A stretch of 64,000 nt of DNA from the NCBI RefSeq assembly GCF_009733535.1, contig NZ_SMMI01000007.1, forward strand, positions 62,001-126,000, read 5' to 3'. Numbering within the stretch: position 1 is the first letter of the stretch; each line of letters starts with the position of its first letter. The stretch comes from Sphingobacterium endophyticum. Its GTDB lineage: Bacteria > Bacteroidota > Bacteroidia > Sphingobacteriales > Sphingobacteriaceae. The notes under the pieces are model-generated. The model was not told where the DNA came from. It saw only the letters and a program-made list of their open reading frames with translations, and made no database searches. Both the position numbers and the translations under genes were made by a program. Below are positions 54,471-63,640 of this stretch, in pieces.

Positions 54471-55577
54471 ATGAAACAGTTTCTATCATTTGTAAGAAAG
54501 GAGTTCTATCACGTGTTTCGAGATAGGAAGACCCTATTAATGCTTTTTGGGTTACCCATTGTTCAAATCGTACTCTTTGGATTTGCCCTGACCAATGAAG
54601 TGAAGAATGCAAAGATTGTAATCTTCGATTATGCAAAGGACATCGCAAGCCAGGAAATAACTCAAAAATTCGAAGCTAACCAAAACTTCCAACTGACAAA
54701 ATCTTTGATGAATGCTAAACAGATTGAGTCTGCGTTTAAAAAGGAAAATGTGAAGCTGGCCATTGTATTTCCGGCAAACTTCTATGAAGACCTTTTACAT
54801 CTGCATAAAGCCCAAATCCAAATCATTGCTGATGGTTCCGATCCGAATACTGCGAGTACTCTTCAAAATTATGCAAATGCCATCATCATGGATTACCAAA
54901 TGGATTTGTTGCAGAATCAGAAACTTCCTTACAGCATAAATACTGAACTCCGGATGCTCTATAATCCAGAACTTAAAGGAGCAACAACTTTTGTTCCCGG
55001 CATTATGGCCTTAGTCTTGATGCTGATCTGTGTATTGATGACTGCAGTTTCTATTGTAAGGGAAAAAGAAATGGGAACAATGGAAATTCTTCTGGTATCA
55101 CCATTTAATCCTTTTTTGGTTATTGTATCTAAGGCATTGCCATATTTCTTGCTTTCAATGGTCAATCTGACTGTGATCCTCGTCATGGCAACAACGCTGT
55201 TAGATATGCCAATACATGGAAGCTTATTGTTGTTAGTAGCAGAAAGTGCACTATTAATCATCTGTGCATTGTCCGTGGGGCTACTAATTTCTAATATTAC
55301 CAAGTCCCAACAAGCTGCCATGTTGATCTCTATGATGGGCATGATGCTGCCAATCATACTATTCACAGGCTTTATGTTTCCATTGGAAAATATGCCAAAA
55401 CCACTTCAGTTGTTCTCCAATATTGTCCCTTCAAAGTGGTATTATATCATTGCAAAATCTATTATGTTAAAAGGATTAGGTATTGCAGCCATTTGGAAAG
55501 AAACGTTGGTTTTAATTGGAATGACTGTTTTGCTGTTGTTCCTGAGTCTGAAAAAATTTAAAACAAGATTAGAATGA
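54471..55577 (+). CDS. ABC-2 type permease (YbhS-like)
   Basis: The 368-residue protein has an N-terminal helix (about 22-40), a periplasmic domain (about 45-175) and five to six C-terminal helices (IMALVLMLICVLMTAVSIVR, ISMMGMMLPIILFTGFMFPL). VREKEMGTMEILLVSP is the ABC-2 loop motif. It starts on the base after the second ATPase gene and overlaps the next gene by ATGA. Confidence 0.9.
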   Translation: MKQFLSFVRKEFYHVFRDRKTLLMLFGLPIVQIVLFGFALTNEVKNAKIVIFDYAKDIASQEITQKFEANQNFQLTKSLMNAKQIESAFKKENVKLAIVFPANFYEDLLHLHKAQIQIIADGSDPNTASTLQNYANAIIMDYQMDLLQNQKLPYSINTELRMLYNPELKGATTFVPGIMALVLMLICVLMTAVSIVREKEMGTMEILLVSPFNPFLVIVSKALPYFLLSMVNLTVILVMATTLLDMPIHGSLLLLVAESALLIICALSVGLLISNITKSQQAAMLISMMGMMLPIILFTGFMFPLENMPKPLQLFSNIVPSKWYYIIAKSIMLKGLGIAAIWKETLVLIGMTVLLLFLSLKKFKTRLE

Positions 55578-56695
55578 GGTCATTGCTATTTTTATTGCGA
55601 AAGGAATTCAAGCAAATCTTTAGGAATAAAGCATTGCTTCCCTTAATATTTGTGGCACCAATCATGCAGCTTATTATCTTGCCATTGGCAGCAGATTTCG
55701 AAGTCAAGAATATCAATATTTCTGTGGTAGACCATGATCATTCCAGCTTTTCCCAGCAGTTGATCTCAAAACTGACGTCTTCTGGGTATTTCAGATTAAT
55801 GGATTATGGCTCTTCATTTAAAAAGGGGCTGGAACAAATTGAACAAGATAAAGCAGATATTATATTGGAAATCCCAAACAATTTTGAACGTAATCTGATC
55901 AAGGAGGGTGAGGCGGATCTTTTTGTGGCAGCCAATGCCATTAACGGAGTAAAAGCAGGATTAGGATCAAGTTATTTGAGTAGGATTATCACTAATTTCA
56001 ATGAAGATATCAGAACCAAATGGGTGAATAAACAAGGTGAATCAGGCATGTCCTTGATCGATGTCACAACCTCCAATTGGTTCAACCCTTATTTGATCTA
56101 CAATAAATTTATGGTACCAGGTATTTTGGTTGCCTTGGTTACTATGGTTTGTTCCTATATGTGTTCCCTAAATATTGTAAAAGAAAAAGAGATGGGAACG
56201 ATTGAGCAAATCAATGTTACTCCTATAAAGAAGTACCAATTTATCCTTGGGAAGCTCATTCCATTCTGGATAATTGGCATGTTTGTTTTTAGTGTGGGAT
56301 TGTTTATCGTAGGAAGGTTTGTTTATGGAATTGTGCCGGTCGGCAATTTGTTGTTATTATATGGTTATTTAGCACTGTATCTTGTTGCAGTACTGGGTTT
56401 GGGATTGTTAATTTCTACGGTGTCGGATACTCAACAACAGGCTATGTCCGTTGCTTTTTTCTTCATCATGATTTTTATGCTGATGAGTGGCCTGTTTACT
56501 TCGATCGATAGTATGCCGACTTGGGCACAGGTGATTGCCAAAAGTATTCCAGTGACTTATTTCATCGAGGTAGTTCGAATGATCGTATTGAAAGGAAGTG
56601 GCTTTGAAGATATTCAGCAACACTTTCTTATCATGGTAGGATTTGCAGTACTGCTGAATACCCTTGCTATTTTAAATTATAGAAAGACTTCTTAG
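55574..56695 (+). CDS. ABC-2 type permease (YbhR-like)
   Basis: The 373-residue protein is a paralogue of the preceding permease, with the same helix plan and the loop motif VKEKEMGTIEQINVTPIKK. The two should form a heterodimer driven by the two ATPases, joined to the HlyD adaptor and TolC, for export of drugs or other amphiphiles. It ends 6 bases before the convergent MBL-fold gene, without a visible terminator between. Confidence 0.9.
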   Translation: MRSLLFLLRKEFKQIFRNKALLPLIFVAPIMQLIILPLAADFEVKNINISVVDHDHSSFSQQLISKLTSSGYFRLMDYGSSFKKGLEQIEQDKADIILEIPNNFERNLIKEGEADLFVAANAINGVKAGLGSSYLSRIITNFNEDIRTKWVNKQGESGMSLIDVTTSNWFNPYLIYNKFMVPGILVALVTMVCSYMCSLNIVKEKEMGTIEQINVTPIKKYQFILGKLIPFWIIGMFVFSVGLFIVGRFVYGIVPVGNLLLLYGYLALYLVAVLGLGLLISTVSDTQQQAMSVAFFFIMIFMLMSGLFTSIDSMPTWAQVIAKSIPVTYFIEVVRMIVLKGSGFEDIQQHFLIMVGFAVLLNTLAILNYRKTS

Positions 56696-56701
56696 GAGTG
56701 A

Positions 56702-57817
56702 TTAATCAACTCCGATCCACCATTCCTTCAATTCATTAGGTTTGTCTAAGTAAATAATCTGTCCCATTTTAGGGGTCCAGATCGGAAAGTTTTTATCCTT
56801 AGCCTCCTTGCTGATTCTAATTAATGGTTCGTCCCAAGCATGATTTGCTAATGGAAATTTAGAATTATGAACGGGGATTAAATTTTTCGTTTGGAGCTCT
56901 TGAGCAGCAGTAATTGCCTCTTCGGGCATAAGGTGAATGTACTTCCAGTTCTCATTATATTGGCCGTTCTCAAGAATGGCAACGTCGAATGGACCATATT
57001 GCTCACCAATGGCTTTAAAATGCTTACCATATCCAGAATCTCCTCCTATAAACAGTTTCATTGAATCAGTTTGAACAACAAATGATGACCACAGACTTGT
57101 ATTTCTTTTTAGCCATCTTCCTGAAAAATGCCTTCCAGGTGTAGCTGTAAATTTCAACGAATCAAGATCTAAGCTTTCACCCCAATACAATTCATGAACA
57201 TGCTCGGTAGGATAACCCCATTTGTCAAAATGTGCGCCTACCCCAATACTGGTGATAACATCCTTCACTCGAGGCTTTAACTTTTTAATGGTAGGGTAAT
57301 CCAAGTGGTCCCAATGGTCGTGTGTGATTACTAAAATGTCGATATCAGGCATTTCTTCTGCCGTATACTGATGGGTCATATTGAATGCGGATACACTACC
57401 TGGAATTGGTGAAGCATGTCCGCTAAAAACAGGATCTACCAATATTCTTTTACCATCTAATTGGAGGTAATAGGAAGAGTGGCCAAACCAAACATATACA
57501 TTCTCCGAAAGGGGAATGCTTTTCAGATCAGTGATATCAACAGGTAAAGGCTTGGATGGTGCATTTCTTTTATCCTTTCCAAAGAAAAACTGCATGAATA
57601 CCGAAAAAGTACTCACTCCTTCTTTCATGGCTGGAGTTACTTCTAAATTATCATATACGCCATTTTTAAAAGTGGCAGTATGTTCCATACGTTTTAAGCG
57701 ATCACCTGAAGCCAATGAACCCATCTGCTCAGAGCGGCTCAGTAAATAAACTGCCACTCCAATAATTAATATTAGGGCAAGTAATATATACATAACTATT
57801 TTAAAAAACTTTTTCAT
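56702..57817 (-). CDS. MBL-fold hydrolase (UlaG/NAPE-PLD-like), membrane-anchored
   Basis: From the ATG at 57817 (MKKFFKIVMYILLALILIIG) the protein has 371 residues; a TTG five codons earlier is unlikely. The first 25 residues form a membrane anchor or signal. The metallo-beta-lactamase motif THDHWDHLDYPTI and later GGDSGYG and PVHNSKF fit the NAPE-PLD/RomA group of zinc hydrolases that act on phosphodiesters or lactones. The physiological substrate is not known. Confidence 0.85.
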   Translation of the reverse strand: MKKFFKIVMYILLALILIIGVAVYLLSRSEQMGSLASGDRLKRMEHTATFKNGVYDNLEVTPAMKEGVSTFSVFMQFFFGKDKRNAPSKPLPVDITDLKSIPLSENVYVWFGHSSYYLQLDGKRILVDPVFSGHASPIPGSVSAFNMTHQYTAEEMPDIDILVITHDHWDHLDYPTIKKLKPRVKDVITSIGVGAHFDKWGYPTEHVHELYWGESLDLDSLKFTATPGRHFSGRWLKRNTSLWSSFVVQTDSMKLFIGGDSGYGKHFKAIGEQYGPFDVAILENGQYNENWKYIHLMPEEAITAAQELQTKNLIPVHNSKFPLANHAWDEPLIRISKEAKDKNFPIWTPKMGQIIYLDKPNELKEWWIGVD

Positions 57818-57937
57818 GTTAGTGAGGCGCAATTTACGCTATATTCTGTAATCTGATTGTAAGGATATAATTCAAAATAGTTAATAAATATAGTTATTAA
57901 GTAATCCCTTCAAATTAAATTCTTTTAATGAAAAAAA

Positions 57938-57968
57938 GCAGGCTATTTTGTTTAGCCTGCTTTTTTTT
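57938..57968. terminator. Bidirectional intrinsic terminator
   Basis: GCAGGCTA (57938-57945) pairs with TAGCCTGC (57953-57960), with A7 before and T8 after. It terminates the leftward arginine decarboxylase gene, whose stop codon is at 57986. Confidence 0.88.
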
Positions 57969-57985
57969 AGTATATGAAGGGTATG

Positions 57986-59377
57986 CTATTGATAGCCCAA
58001 TAATTTCATTACTTGTTTAGAGTTCTGTTCTTCACCGAAAACCTCATAGTTAAAAGTTTCATCTCTATTCCTGCGAATAAGGACATGCTTTGGGGAAGGA
58101 AGTAAACAATGGTGAATACCTCCATATCCGCTCAATACTTCTTGGTATGCACCTGTATGGAAGAATCCTAAATATTGAACCTTACGAGTCTTTGGCATAA
58201 AAACAGAGTTCATATGTGCCTCTTGATTGTAATAATCTTGACCATCACAAGTAATCCCTCCTAGGTTAACTCTTTCATATTCCGAATCCCAATTGTTGAT
58301 CGGAAGTAGGATATATTTCTGGTTTAATGCCCAGACATCTGGTAAATTCGTAATAAATGAACCATCCAACATTAACCATTTTTCACGATCATTCTGTTGT
58401 TTTCTTCCTAATACCTTGTATAAAATTCCTGAAGCTTCGGCAACGGTATATTTTCCAAATTCTGTAATAATATCCGGTTCAACAACTTCGTGGTGTGCAC
58501 AGATCTGTTTGATGCGGTTAACAATCTCATTGACCATATACTCATAATCGAAATCATGAACTAATGAATCTTTGAATGGCATTCCTCCGCCAATATCCAA
58601 GGTATCTAGATCAGGATTGATCTTTTTGAACTTACAGTATAGTGTAACATATTTCTCCAACTCATTCCAATAGTAAGGTGTATCCGAAATACCGGAGTTG
58701 ATAAAGAAATGTAATAATTTCACTTTGAAATGAGGGTTTTCAACGATTTTGCTGTTATAAAAGTCAATTACGTCCTCCATTCTGATCCCTAACCTTGAAG
58801 TATAGAACTGAGAATCAGGTTGCTCTTCAGCAGCAATACGAATACCTAAGTTGCAAGGTTCAGATAATTCAACCTCATCATCATACATGTTGAATTCCTC
58901 CTTATTATCCAATACCGGGATAATATTATGGTATCCATCGTGCAACATATCCACGATATATTGTTTGTATTGATAAGTCTTAAATCCATTACAGATGACG
59001 GTAATGTCCTTAGTTACCTTGCCTTGTCTTTCTAAAGCATCGATCATCGGCATATCAAATGCAGAAGAAGTCTCCAAGTGGATATCATTCTTCAATGCCT
59101 CTTCAACGATATGCTTGAAATGCGAAGATTTAGTACAGTAACAGTATTTGTAAGATCCACGGTAATTGTATTTCAACATTGCTGTTTGAAATAAAATCTT
59201 CGCTTGTTGAATCTTTTTACTGATTATAGGTAAATAAGTAAAACGTAAGGGCGTACCGTACGTTTCTATCATTTCCATCAAATTCAAATCGTGGAAGTAC
59301 AATTCGTCATCGATGATATCGAATCCGTCTTGCGGAAAACCAACACTTAAGTCAAGAAATTCCTGATAGCTCTGCAT
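57986..59377 (-). CDS. Arginine decarboxylase, short PLP fold-III form
   Basis: The 463-residue enzyme has the fold-III decarboxylase pattern: YKYCYCTKSSHF (PLP-binding Lys region near residue 75-85), LHFFINSGISDTPYYWNEL, LDIGGGMPFKDS and EFGKYTVAEASGILY. It is much shorter than the 630-residue SpeA of E. coli and belongs to the Bacteroidota-type short form that I know as arginine decarboxylase; substrate specificity is not proven by the motifs alone. Agmatine made from arginine would feed polyamine synthesis. It is divergent from argS. A -7 box TATCTTTG lies just upstream of its ATG. Confidence 0.82.
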   Translation of the reverse strand: MQSYQEFLDLSVGFPQDGFDIIDDELYFHDLNLMEMIETYGTPLRFTYLPIISKKIQQAKILFQTAMLKYNYRGSYKYCYCTKSSHFKHIVEEALKNDIHLETSSAFDMPMIDALERQGKVTKDITVICNGFKTYQYKQYIVDMLHDGYHNIIPVLDNKEEFNMYDDEVELSEPCNLGIRIAAEEQPDSQFYTSRLGIRMEDVIDFYNSKIVENPHFKVKLLHFFINSGISDTPYYWNELEKYVTLYCKFKKINPDLDTLDIGGGMPFKDSLVHDFDYEYMVNEIVNRIKQICAHHEVVEPDIITEFGKYTVAEASGILYKVLGRKQQNDREKWLMLDGSFITNLPDVWALNQKYILLPINNWDSEYERVNLGGITCDGQDYYNQEAHMNSVFMPKTRKVQYLGFFHTGAYQEVLSGYGGIHHCLLPSPKHVLIRRNRDETFNYEVFGEEQNSKQVMKLLGYQ

Positions 59378-59486
59378 TTTTTATTATTTTTGGCAAAGAT
59401 ATGCTTTCGTAATGAATACCTAAATAAACAAAGCGTTATTTTTTAAATTCATTATCAGAAAGTTACGAATATTACGAAATATTTAC

Positions 59487-61268
59487 ATGGCAAAATCAAT
59501 CCAAGAACTGCTTATTGAGAAGACAGTCGAAGCGGTGAGCGCATTATATGGAGCAGAAATCCCTGCATCGCAACTTGCGTTACAAGAGACTAGAAAAGAA
59601 TTTGAAGGTCAAATCACTTTAGTTGTATTTCCGGTTACCCGATTTTCTAAAAAATCTCCGGAAGTTACTGGAAATGAAATAGGTACTTTTTTAAAGGAAA
59701 ACATCCAGGAGATCAATGATTTCAATGTCATTAAAGGTTTCCTAAACCTTAGTTTCTCTGATGGATACTGGATAGATTTGTTGAACAGCAGCATCCTTGC
59801 TGACTCTTTTGGGAAGTTCCCAAAAAATGGTAAGAAATTAATGGTGGAGTATTCTTCTCCAAATACCAACAAACCTTTACACTTAGGACATATTCGTAAC
59901 AACCTTTTAGGATATTCTGTCGCAGAAATCCTAAAGGCTTATGGCTACGATGTCGTAAAAGCCAATCTCGTTAACGATCGTGGAATCCATATCTGTAAGT
60001 CTATGCTGGCTTGGGAGAAATTCGGAAATGGTGAAACTCCTCAATCTGCAGATTTAAAAGGAGACCATTTGGTGGGTAAATACTATGTGGTTTTCGACAA
60101 GGAATACAAGAAAGAAATCGAAGCATTAAAACTTGAAGGCCAATCTGAAGATGATGCTAAAAAGAACGCTCCTTTAATTAAGGAGGCTCAAAGCATGCTT
60201 CAAAAATGGGAAGCCGGAGATGAACAGGTATTAAATCTTTGGAAAACCATGAATGGATGGGTATATGCTGGCTTCGATAAAACATACAAACAACTTGGTG
60301 TTGACTTTGATAAATTTTATTACGAGTCTGAAACCTACCTATTAGGTAAGGATATTATTCAGGAGGGATTAGAAAAAGGTGTCTTCTTTAAAAAAGAGGA
60401 CAACTCTGTTTGGATTGACCTGACCGATGAAGGGCTTGATCAAAAACTTGTTTTACGTGGCGACGGAACTTCTGTTTATATCACCCAAGATCTTGGAACT
60501 GCGCAATTAAAATACGATGAGTTTAAAATGGACGAGTCTATTTATGTTGTTGGAAATGAGCAAGATTACCACTTCAAAGTATTGTTCGCCATCCTGAAAA
60601 AATTAGGGAAGGTATGGGCTAATGGTTTATATCATCTTTCTTATGGCATGGTTGACCTGCCTTCTGGCAAAATGAAATCTAGAGAAGGAACTGTCGTTGA
60701 TGCAGATGATTTAATGGCAGAGATGATTGAGACAGCAAAAGAAAGAACTGAAGAGTTAGGGAAGACTGAGGGTTTTAATGACGAGGAGAAAATAAGCCTT
60801 TATCAAACTATTGGTATGGGTGCTTTGAAATATTTCTTATTAAAAGTTGACCCTAAAAAACGACTACTATTTGATCCCAATGAATCTGTTGATTTCCAGG
60901 GTCATACCGGTCCATTTGTGCAATACACGCATGCCCGCATCAAATCTGTCCTTCGTAAGGCAGATTATAAAGCTGGAGATATTAAGGTTCCTGCGTCGAT
61001 ATCTTCCTATGAACGTGATCTAATTCAAGCTTTAGCAAATTATCCTGCCATTATTGAAGCATCGGCAAAGGAATTCAGTCCTGCTCAGTTGGCTAATTAT
61101 GCTTATGATTTAGCTAAGCTTTATAATAAATTTTACCACGAGGAAACTATCCTAAAAGCTGAAGATGAAAACGTTAAAGGATTTCGTCTCCAACTCTCTG
61201 CTTCTGCAGCTAAGGTTATTGCCGAAAGCATGAACTTATTAGGTATAGAAGTTCCTGAAAGAATGTAA
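59487..61268 (+). CDS. argS: Arginyl-tRNA synthetase
   Basis: The 593-residue class I synthetase has the ArgRS N-terminal additional domain (about 1-110), the HIGH motif as HLGHIRNN (near residue 130), the KMSKS-equivalent KMKSREGTVV and the C-terminal anticodon-binding DALR domain (TGPFVQYTHARIKSVLRKA, SPAQLANYAYDLAKLYNKFY). It charges tRNA-Arg with arginine in the cytoplasm. It is divergent from an arginine decarboxylase and starts a run of three genes with almost no spacing. Confidence 0.96.
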   Translation: MAKSIQELLIEKTVEAVSALYGAEIPASQLALQETRKEFEGQITLVVFPVTRFSKKSPEVTGNEIGTFLKENIQEINDFNVIKGFLNLSFSDGYWIDLLNSSILADSFGKFPKNGKKLMVEYSSPNTNKPLHLGHIRNNLLGYSVAEILKAYGYDVVKANLVNDRGIHICKSMLAWEKFGNGETPQSADLKGDHLVGKYYVVFDKEYKKEIEALKLEGQSEDDAKKNAPLIKEAQSMLQKWEAGDEQVLNLWKTMNGWVYAGFDKTYKQLGVDFDKFYYESETYLLGKDIIQEGLEKGVFFKKEDNSVWIDLTDEGLDQKLVLRGDGTSVYITQDLGTAQLKYDEFKMDESIYVVGNEQDYHFKVLFAILKKLGKVWANGLYHLSYGMVDLPSGKMKSREGTVVDADDLMAEMIETAKERTEELGKTEGFNDEEKISLYQTIGMGALKYFLLKVDPKKRLLFDPNESVDFQGHTGPFVQYTHARIKSVLRKADYKAGDIKVPASISSYERDLIQALANYPAIIEASAKEFSPAQLANYAYDLAKLYNKFYHEETILKAEDENVKGFRLQLSASAAKVIAESMNLLGIEVPERM

Positions 61269-61270
61269 GA

Positions 61271-62344
61271 ATGAAAAAACTAAAAGTAGGATTAATCGGA
61301 TTTTCTATAGGTGGGCATGTTTTTCATGCCCCATTTATTGATGGAAATCCAGACCTTGAATTATATAAAGTTACAGCTCGCAAACCTGAACAACAGAAGA
61401 TGTTGGCGGAGAGATATCCAAGTGCTATTGCTGTACTTTCCGCAGATGAAATAATCAACGACCCTGAAGTTGATATTGTAGCTATTGCTACATCCAACGA
61501 TGTTCATTTTAGCCTGGCAAAAGCAGCATTAGAAGCCGGAAAGCATGTCGTTGTTGAAAAACCCTTTACCAACTATAGCGCTGAGGCTGATGAATTAATT
61601 GCATTAGCAAAAGAAAAGAACCTGATACTTTCGGTACATCATAACGCACGTTTCCATTCTGATTTTAAAACAGTGAAAAAAGTGATCGAATCTGGAAGAT
61701 TGGGAAGAGTGGTAAACTATGAAGCACGGTACGATCGTTTCCGTAATTTCTTAAGAGCAGGGGCATGGCGTGAAGAGAACCTTCCAGGTTCAGGTATCCA
61801 CTATGATCTAGGCGCTCACCTCATTGATCAAGCCTTACTTGTATTTGGGAAACCGAATGCCATCTTTGCTGACCTAAGGGTTCAACGTGACGGTGCAAAA
61901 GCTATTGATGATTTTGAATTTATCCTTTCCTACCCTGGAATTAAAGTGTCTTTAAAAGGGCAAATGTTAGCGAAGATTTCTACCGCTAGATATGCCGTTT
62001 ATGGTATGAATGGTTGTTTCGTAAAATGGGGGGTCGATCCGCAAGAAGCCCTGTTGAGAGATGGGATATCCCCATCATCTGTTCCAAATTGGGGAAAAGA
62101 AGACCCTGCCTTCCAGGGAACAATTGCTATCCTGGAAGATGGGAAAGATGTGGAAGAGAAAATTGAAAGTGAAACAGGTTCCGGACAGGATTTTTATAAA
62201 AATATTGTTTCTGCCATAAAAGGGGAGGAAGACTTATTTATTAAACCCGAACAAGCTAGGGATGTAATCCGTATCCTTGAACTTGCCGAAAAGTCTTGGG
62301 CAGAGCAAAGGACTATATCTTTGGAAGGCGAATTGATCTCCTAA
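61271..62344 (+). CDS. Gfo/Idh/MocA family oxidoreductase
   Basis: The 357-residue protein has an N-terminal Rossmann fold (KVGLIGFSIGGHVFHAPFID), the EKPFTNYSAEADEL motif with the catalytic-type Lys, and the C-terminal alpha/beta domain with GSGIHYDLGAHLIDQAL. Members reduce or oxidise sugars and related compounds with NAD(P). It starts 2 bases after argS and shares one base with the next gene. Substrate unknown. Confidence 0.92.
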   Translation: MKKLKVGLIGFSIGGHVFHAPFIDGNPDLELYKVTARKPEQQKMLAERYPSAIAVLSADEIINDPEVDIVAIATSNDVHFSLAKAALEAGKHVVVEKPFTNYSAEADELIALAKEKNLILSVHHNARFHSDFKTVKKVIESGRLGRVVNYEARYDRFRNFLRAGAWREENLPGSGIHYDLGAHLIDQALLVFGKPNAIFADLRVQRDGAKAIDDFEFILSYPGIKVSLKGQMLAKISTARYAVYGMNGCFVKWGVDPQEALLRDGISPSSVPNWGKEDPAFQGTIAILEDGKDVEEKIESETGSGQDFYKNIVSAIKGEEDLFIKPEQARDVIRILELAEKSWAEQRTISLEGELIS

Positions 62345-63540
62345 TGAAAGAATTTGATGCGGTTATTATAGGTGCTGGTGCATGTGGACTGATGTGTTCC
62401 GTGCAGGCGGGGCTATTGGGTAAGCGCACGCTTTTGATAGAAAGAAATGATAAGCCTGGTGCCAAAATATTAATCTCCGGTGGTGGGCGTTGTAATTTTA
62501 CAAATATCTATACGTCTACTGACAACTTTGTTTCTGAAAATCCTAAATTCTTAAATGCGGTTTTCGCTCAATGGACCGTGGATGATACTATAAATTTCTT
62601 TGAAAACTTTGGAAACATAAGTGGCCAGGAAAAAACTCTAGGCCAACTTTTTCCGACAAGCAATAAGGCAAAAGATGTTGTAGCGGTATTTACTAAGCTC
62701 ATGTTTGATACCGGACAAGATCTTATGCTGAATACCTTAGTTAAAGCTCTTGATAAATCCGATGATGGTTATATTGTTAAGCTCGAAAAGGACGGGAAAG
62801 AGTCTTTAATTTCCGCAAAAAAAGTCGTCCTTGCTACAGGAGGACTTCCCGTAGCCAAATTAGGAGCTTCGGATTTCGCTCTTCGGATTGCTAAAAAGTA
62901 TGACTTAAGGATTGTTGAAACTGCTCCTGCATTAGTACCATTAACCATAACAGGTAAAGACGCGGATTGGTATGCTTCATTGGCGGGAAACTCTGTTTTT
63001 TCCCGAGTTTACAATGATAAAATAAGCTTCGAAGAGAATATTCTTTTTACACATTGGGGACTGAGTGGTCCTGCCATTCTTCAGATTTCTTCTTATTGGA
63101 AACCAGGGCAAGATTTTACGATAGATCTGTTGCCAAAATTTAAACTCGAAAACCTAATCAAAGAGGAACGTAATCTTGGAGGGAAAAGAACCGTCGGACA
63201 GTTGCTGAATGATTATTTTACCAAAAAAATGGTCGAAGCATTAGGTCAATTCCTGCCAATACATTTAAAAATTGCATCCTTAAGTAAAGCTGATGCCAAA
63301 CAGATCATTGATTTTATACATAAGTTTAAGGTTAAGCCAGCAGGTGATAAAGGCTATGATAAAGCTGAAGTAATGCGTGGGGGTATTGCCACTGATGAGT
63401 TAAATCCCAAAACCTTAGAAAGCAAGAAATGTAAAGGAATGTATTTTGGTGGAGAAGCCGTTGATATTACCGGTTGGCTTGGGGGCTATAATTTCCAATG
63501 GGCATGGGCTGCAGGCTATGCAATTGCACAAGATTTATAA
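62344..63540 (+). CDS. HI0933-type NAD(P)/FAD-dependent oxidoreductase
   Basis: The ATG at 62344 overlaps the preceding TAA by one base (TAATG); the 398-residue product starts MKEFDAVIIGAGACGLM. The FAD-binding GxGxxG, then NDKPGAKILISGGGRCNFTN, ATGGLPVAKLGASDFAL and the C-terminal GGIATDELNPKTLESKKCKG with GEAVDITGWLGGYNFQWAW are the HI0933/YhiN family marks. Family function is unclear. It is the last gene of the argS operon. Confidence 0.92.
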   Translation: MKEFDAVIIGAGACGLMCSVQAGLLGKRTLLIERNDKPGAKILISGGGRCNFTNIYTSTDNFVSENPKFLNAVFAQWTVDDTINFFENFGNISGQEKTLGQLFPTSNKAKDVVAVFTKLMFDTGQDLMLNTLVKALDKSDDGYIVKLEKDGKESLISAKKVVLATGGLPVAKLGASDFALRIAKKYDLRIVETAPALVPLTITGKDADWYASLAGNSVFSRVYNDKISFEENILFTHWGLSGPAILQISSYWKPGQDFTIDLLPKFKLENLIKEERNLGGKRTVGQLLNDYFTKKMVEALGQFLPIHLKIASLSKADAKQIIDFIHKFKVKPAGDKGYDKAEVMRGGIATDELNPKTLESKKCKGMYFGGEAVDITGWLGGYNFQWAWAAGYAIAQDL

Positions 63541-63564
63541 TTATTCAATCAATTTTAATTCATT

Positions 63565-63591
63565 AAAAAAGGCCGTACATAAAGTACAGCC
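63565..63591 (-). terminator. Terminator of the leftward lipoprotein gene
   Basis: An imperfect stem (GGCCGTAC, 63571-63578, with GTACAGCC, 63584-63591; one mismatch) has A6 on its left, which reads as T6 on the minus strand. It therefore suits leftward transcription from the frameshifted gene at the window edge. Confidence 0.65.
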
Positions 63592-63640
63592 TGGTAATTG
63601 TATTGGGTAAGGAGTAGTCTAAATATAATTTCGGAAAAGC

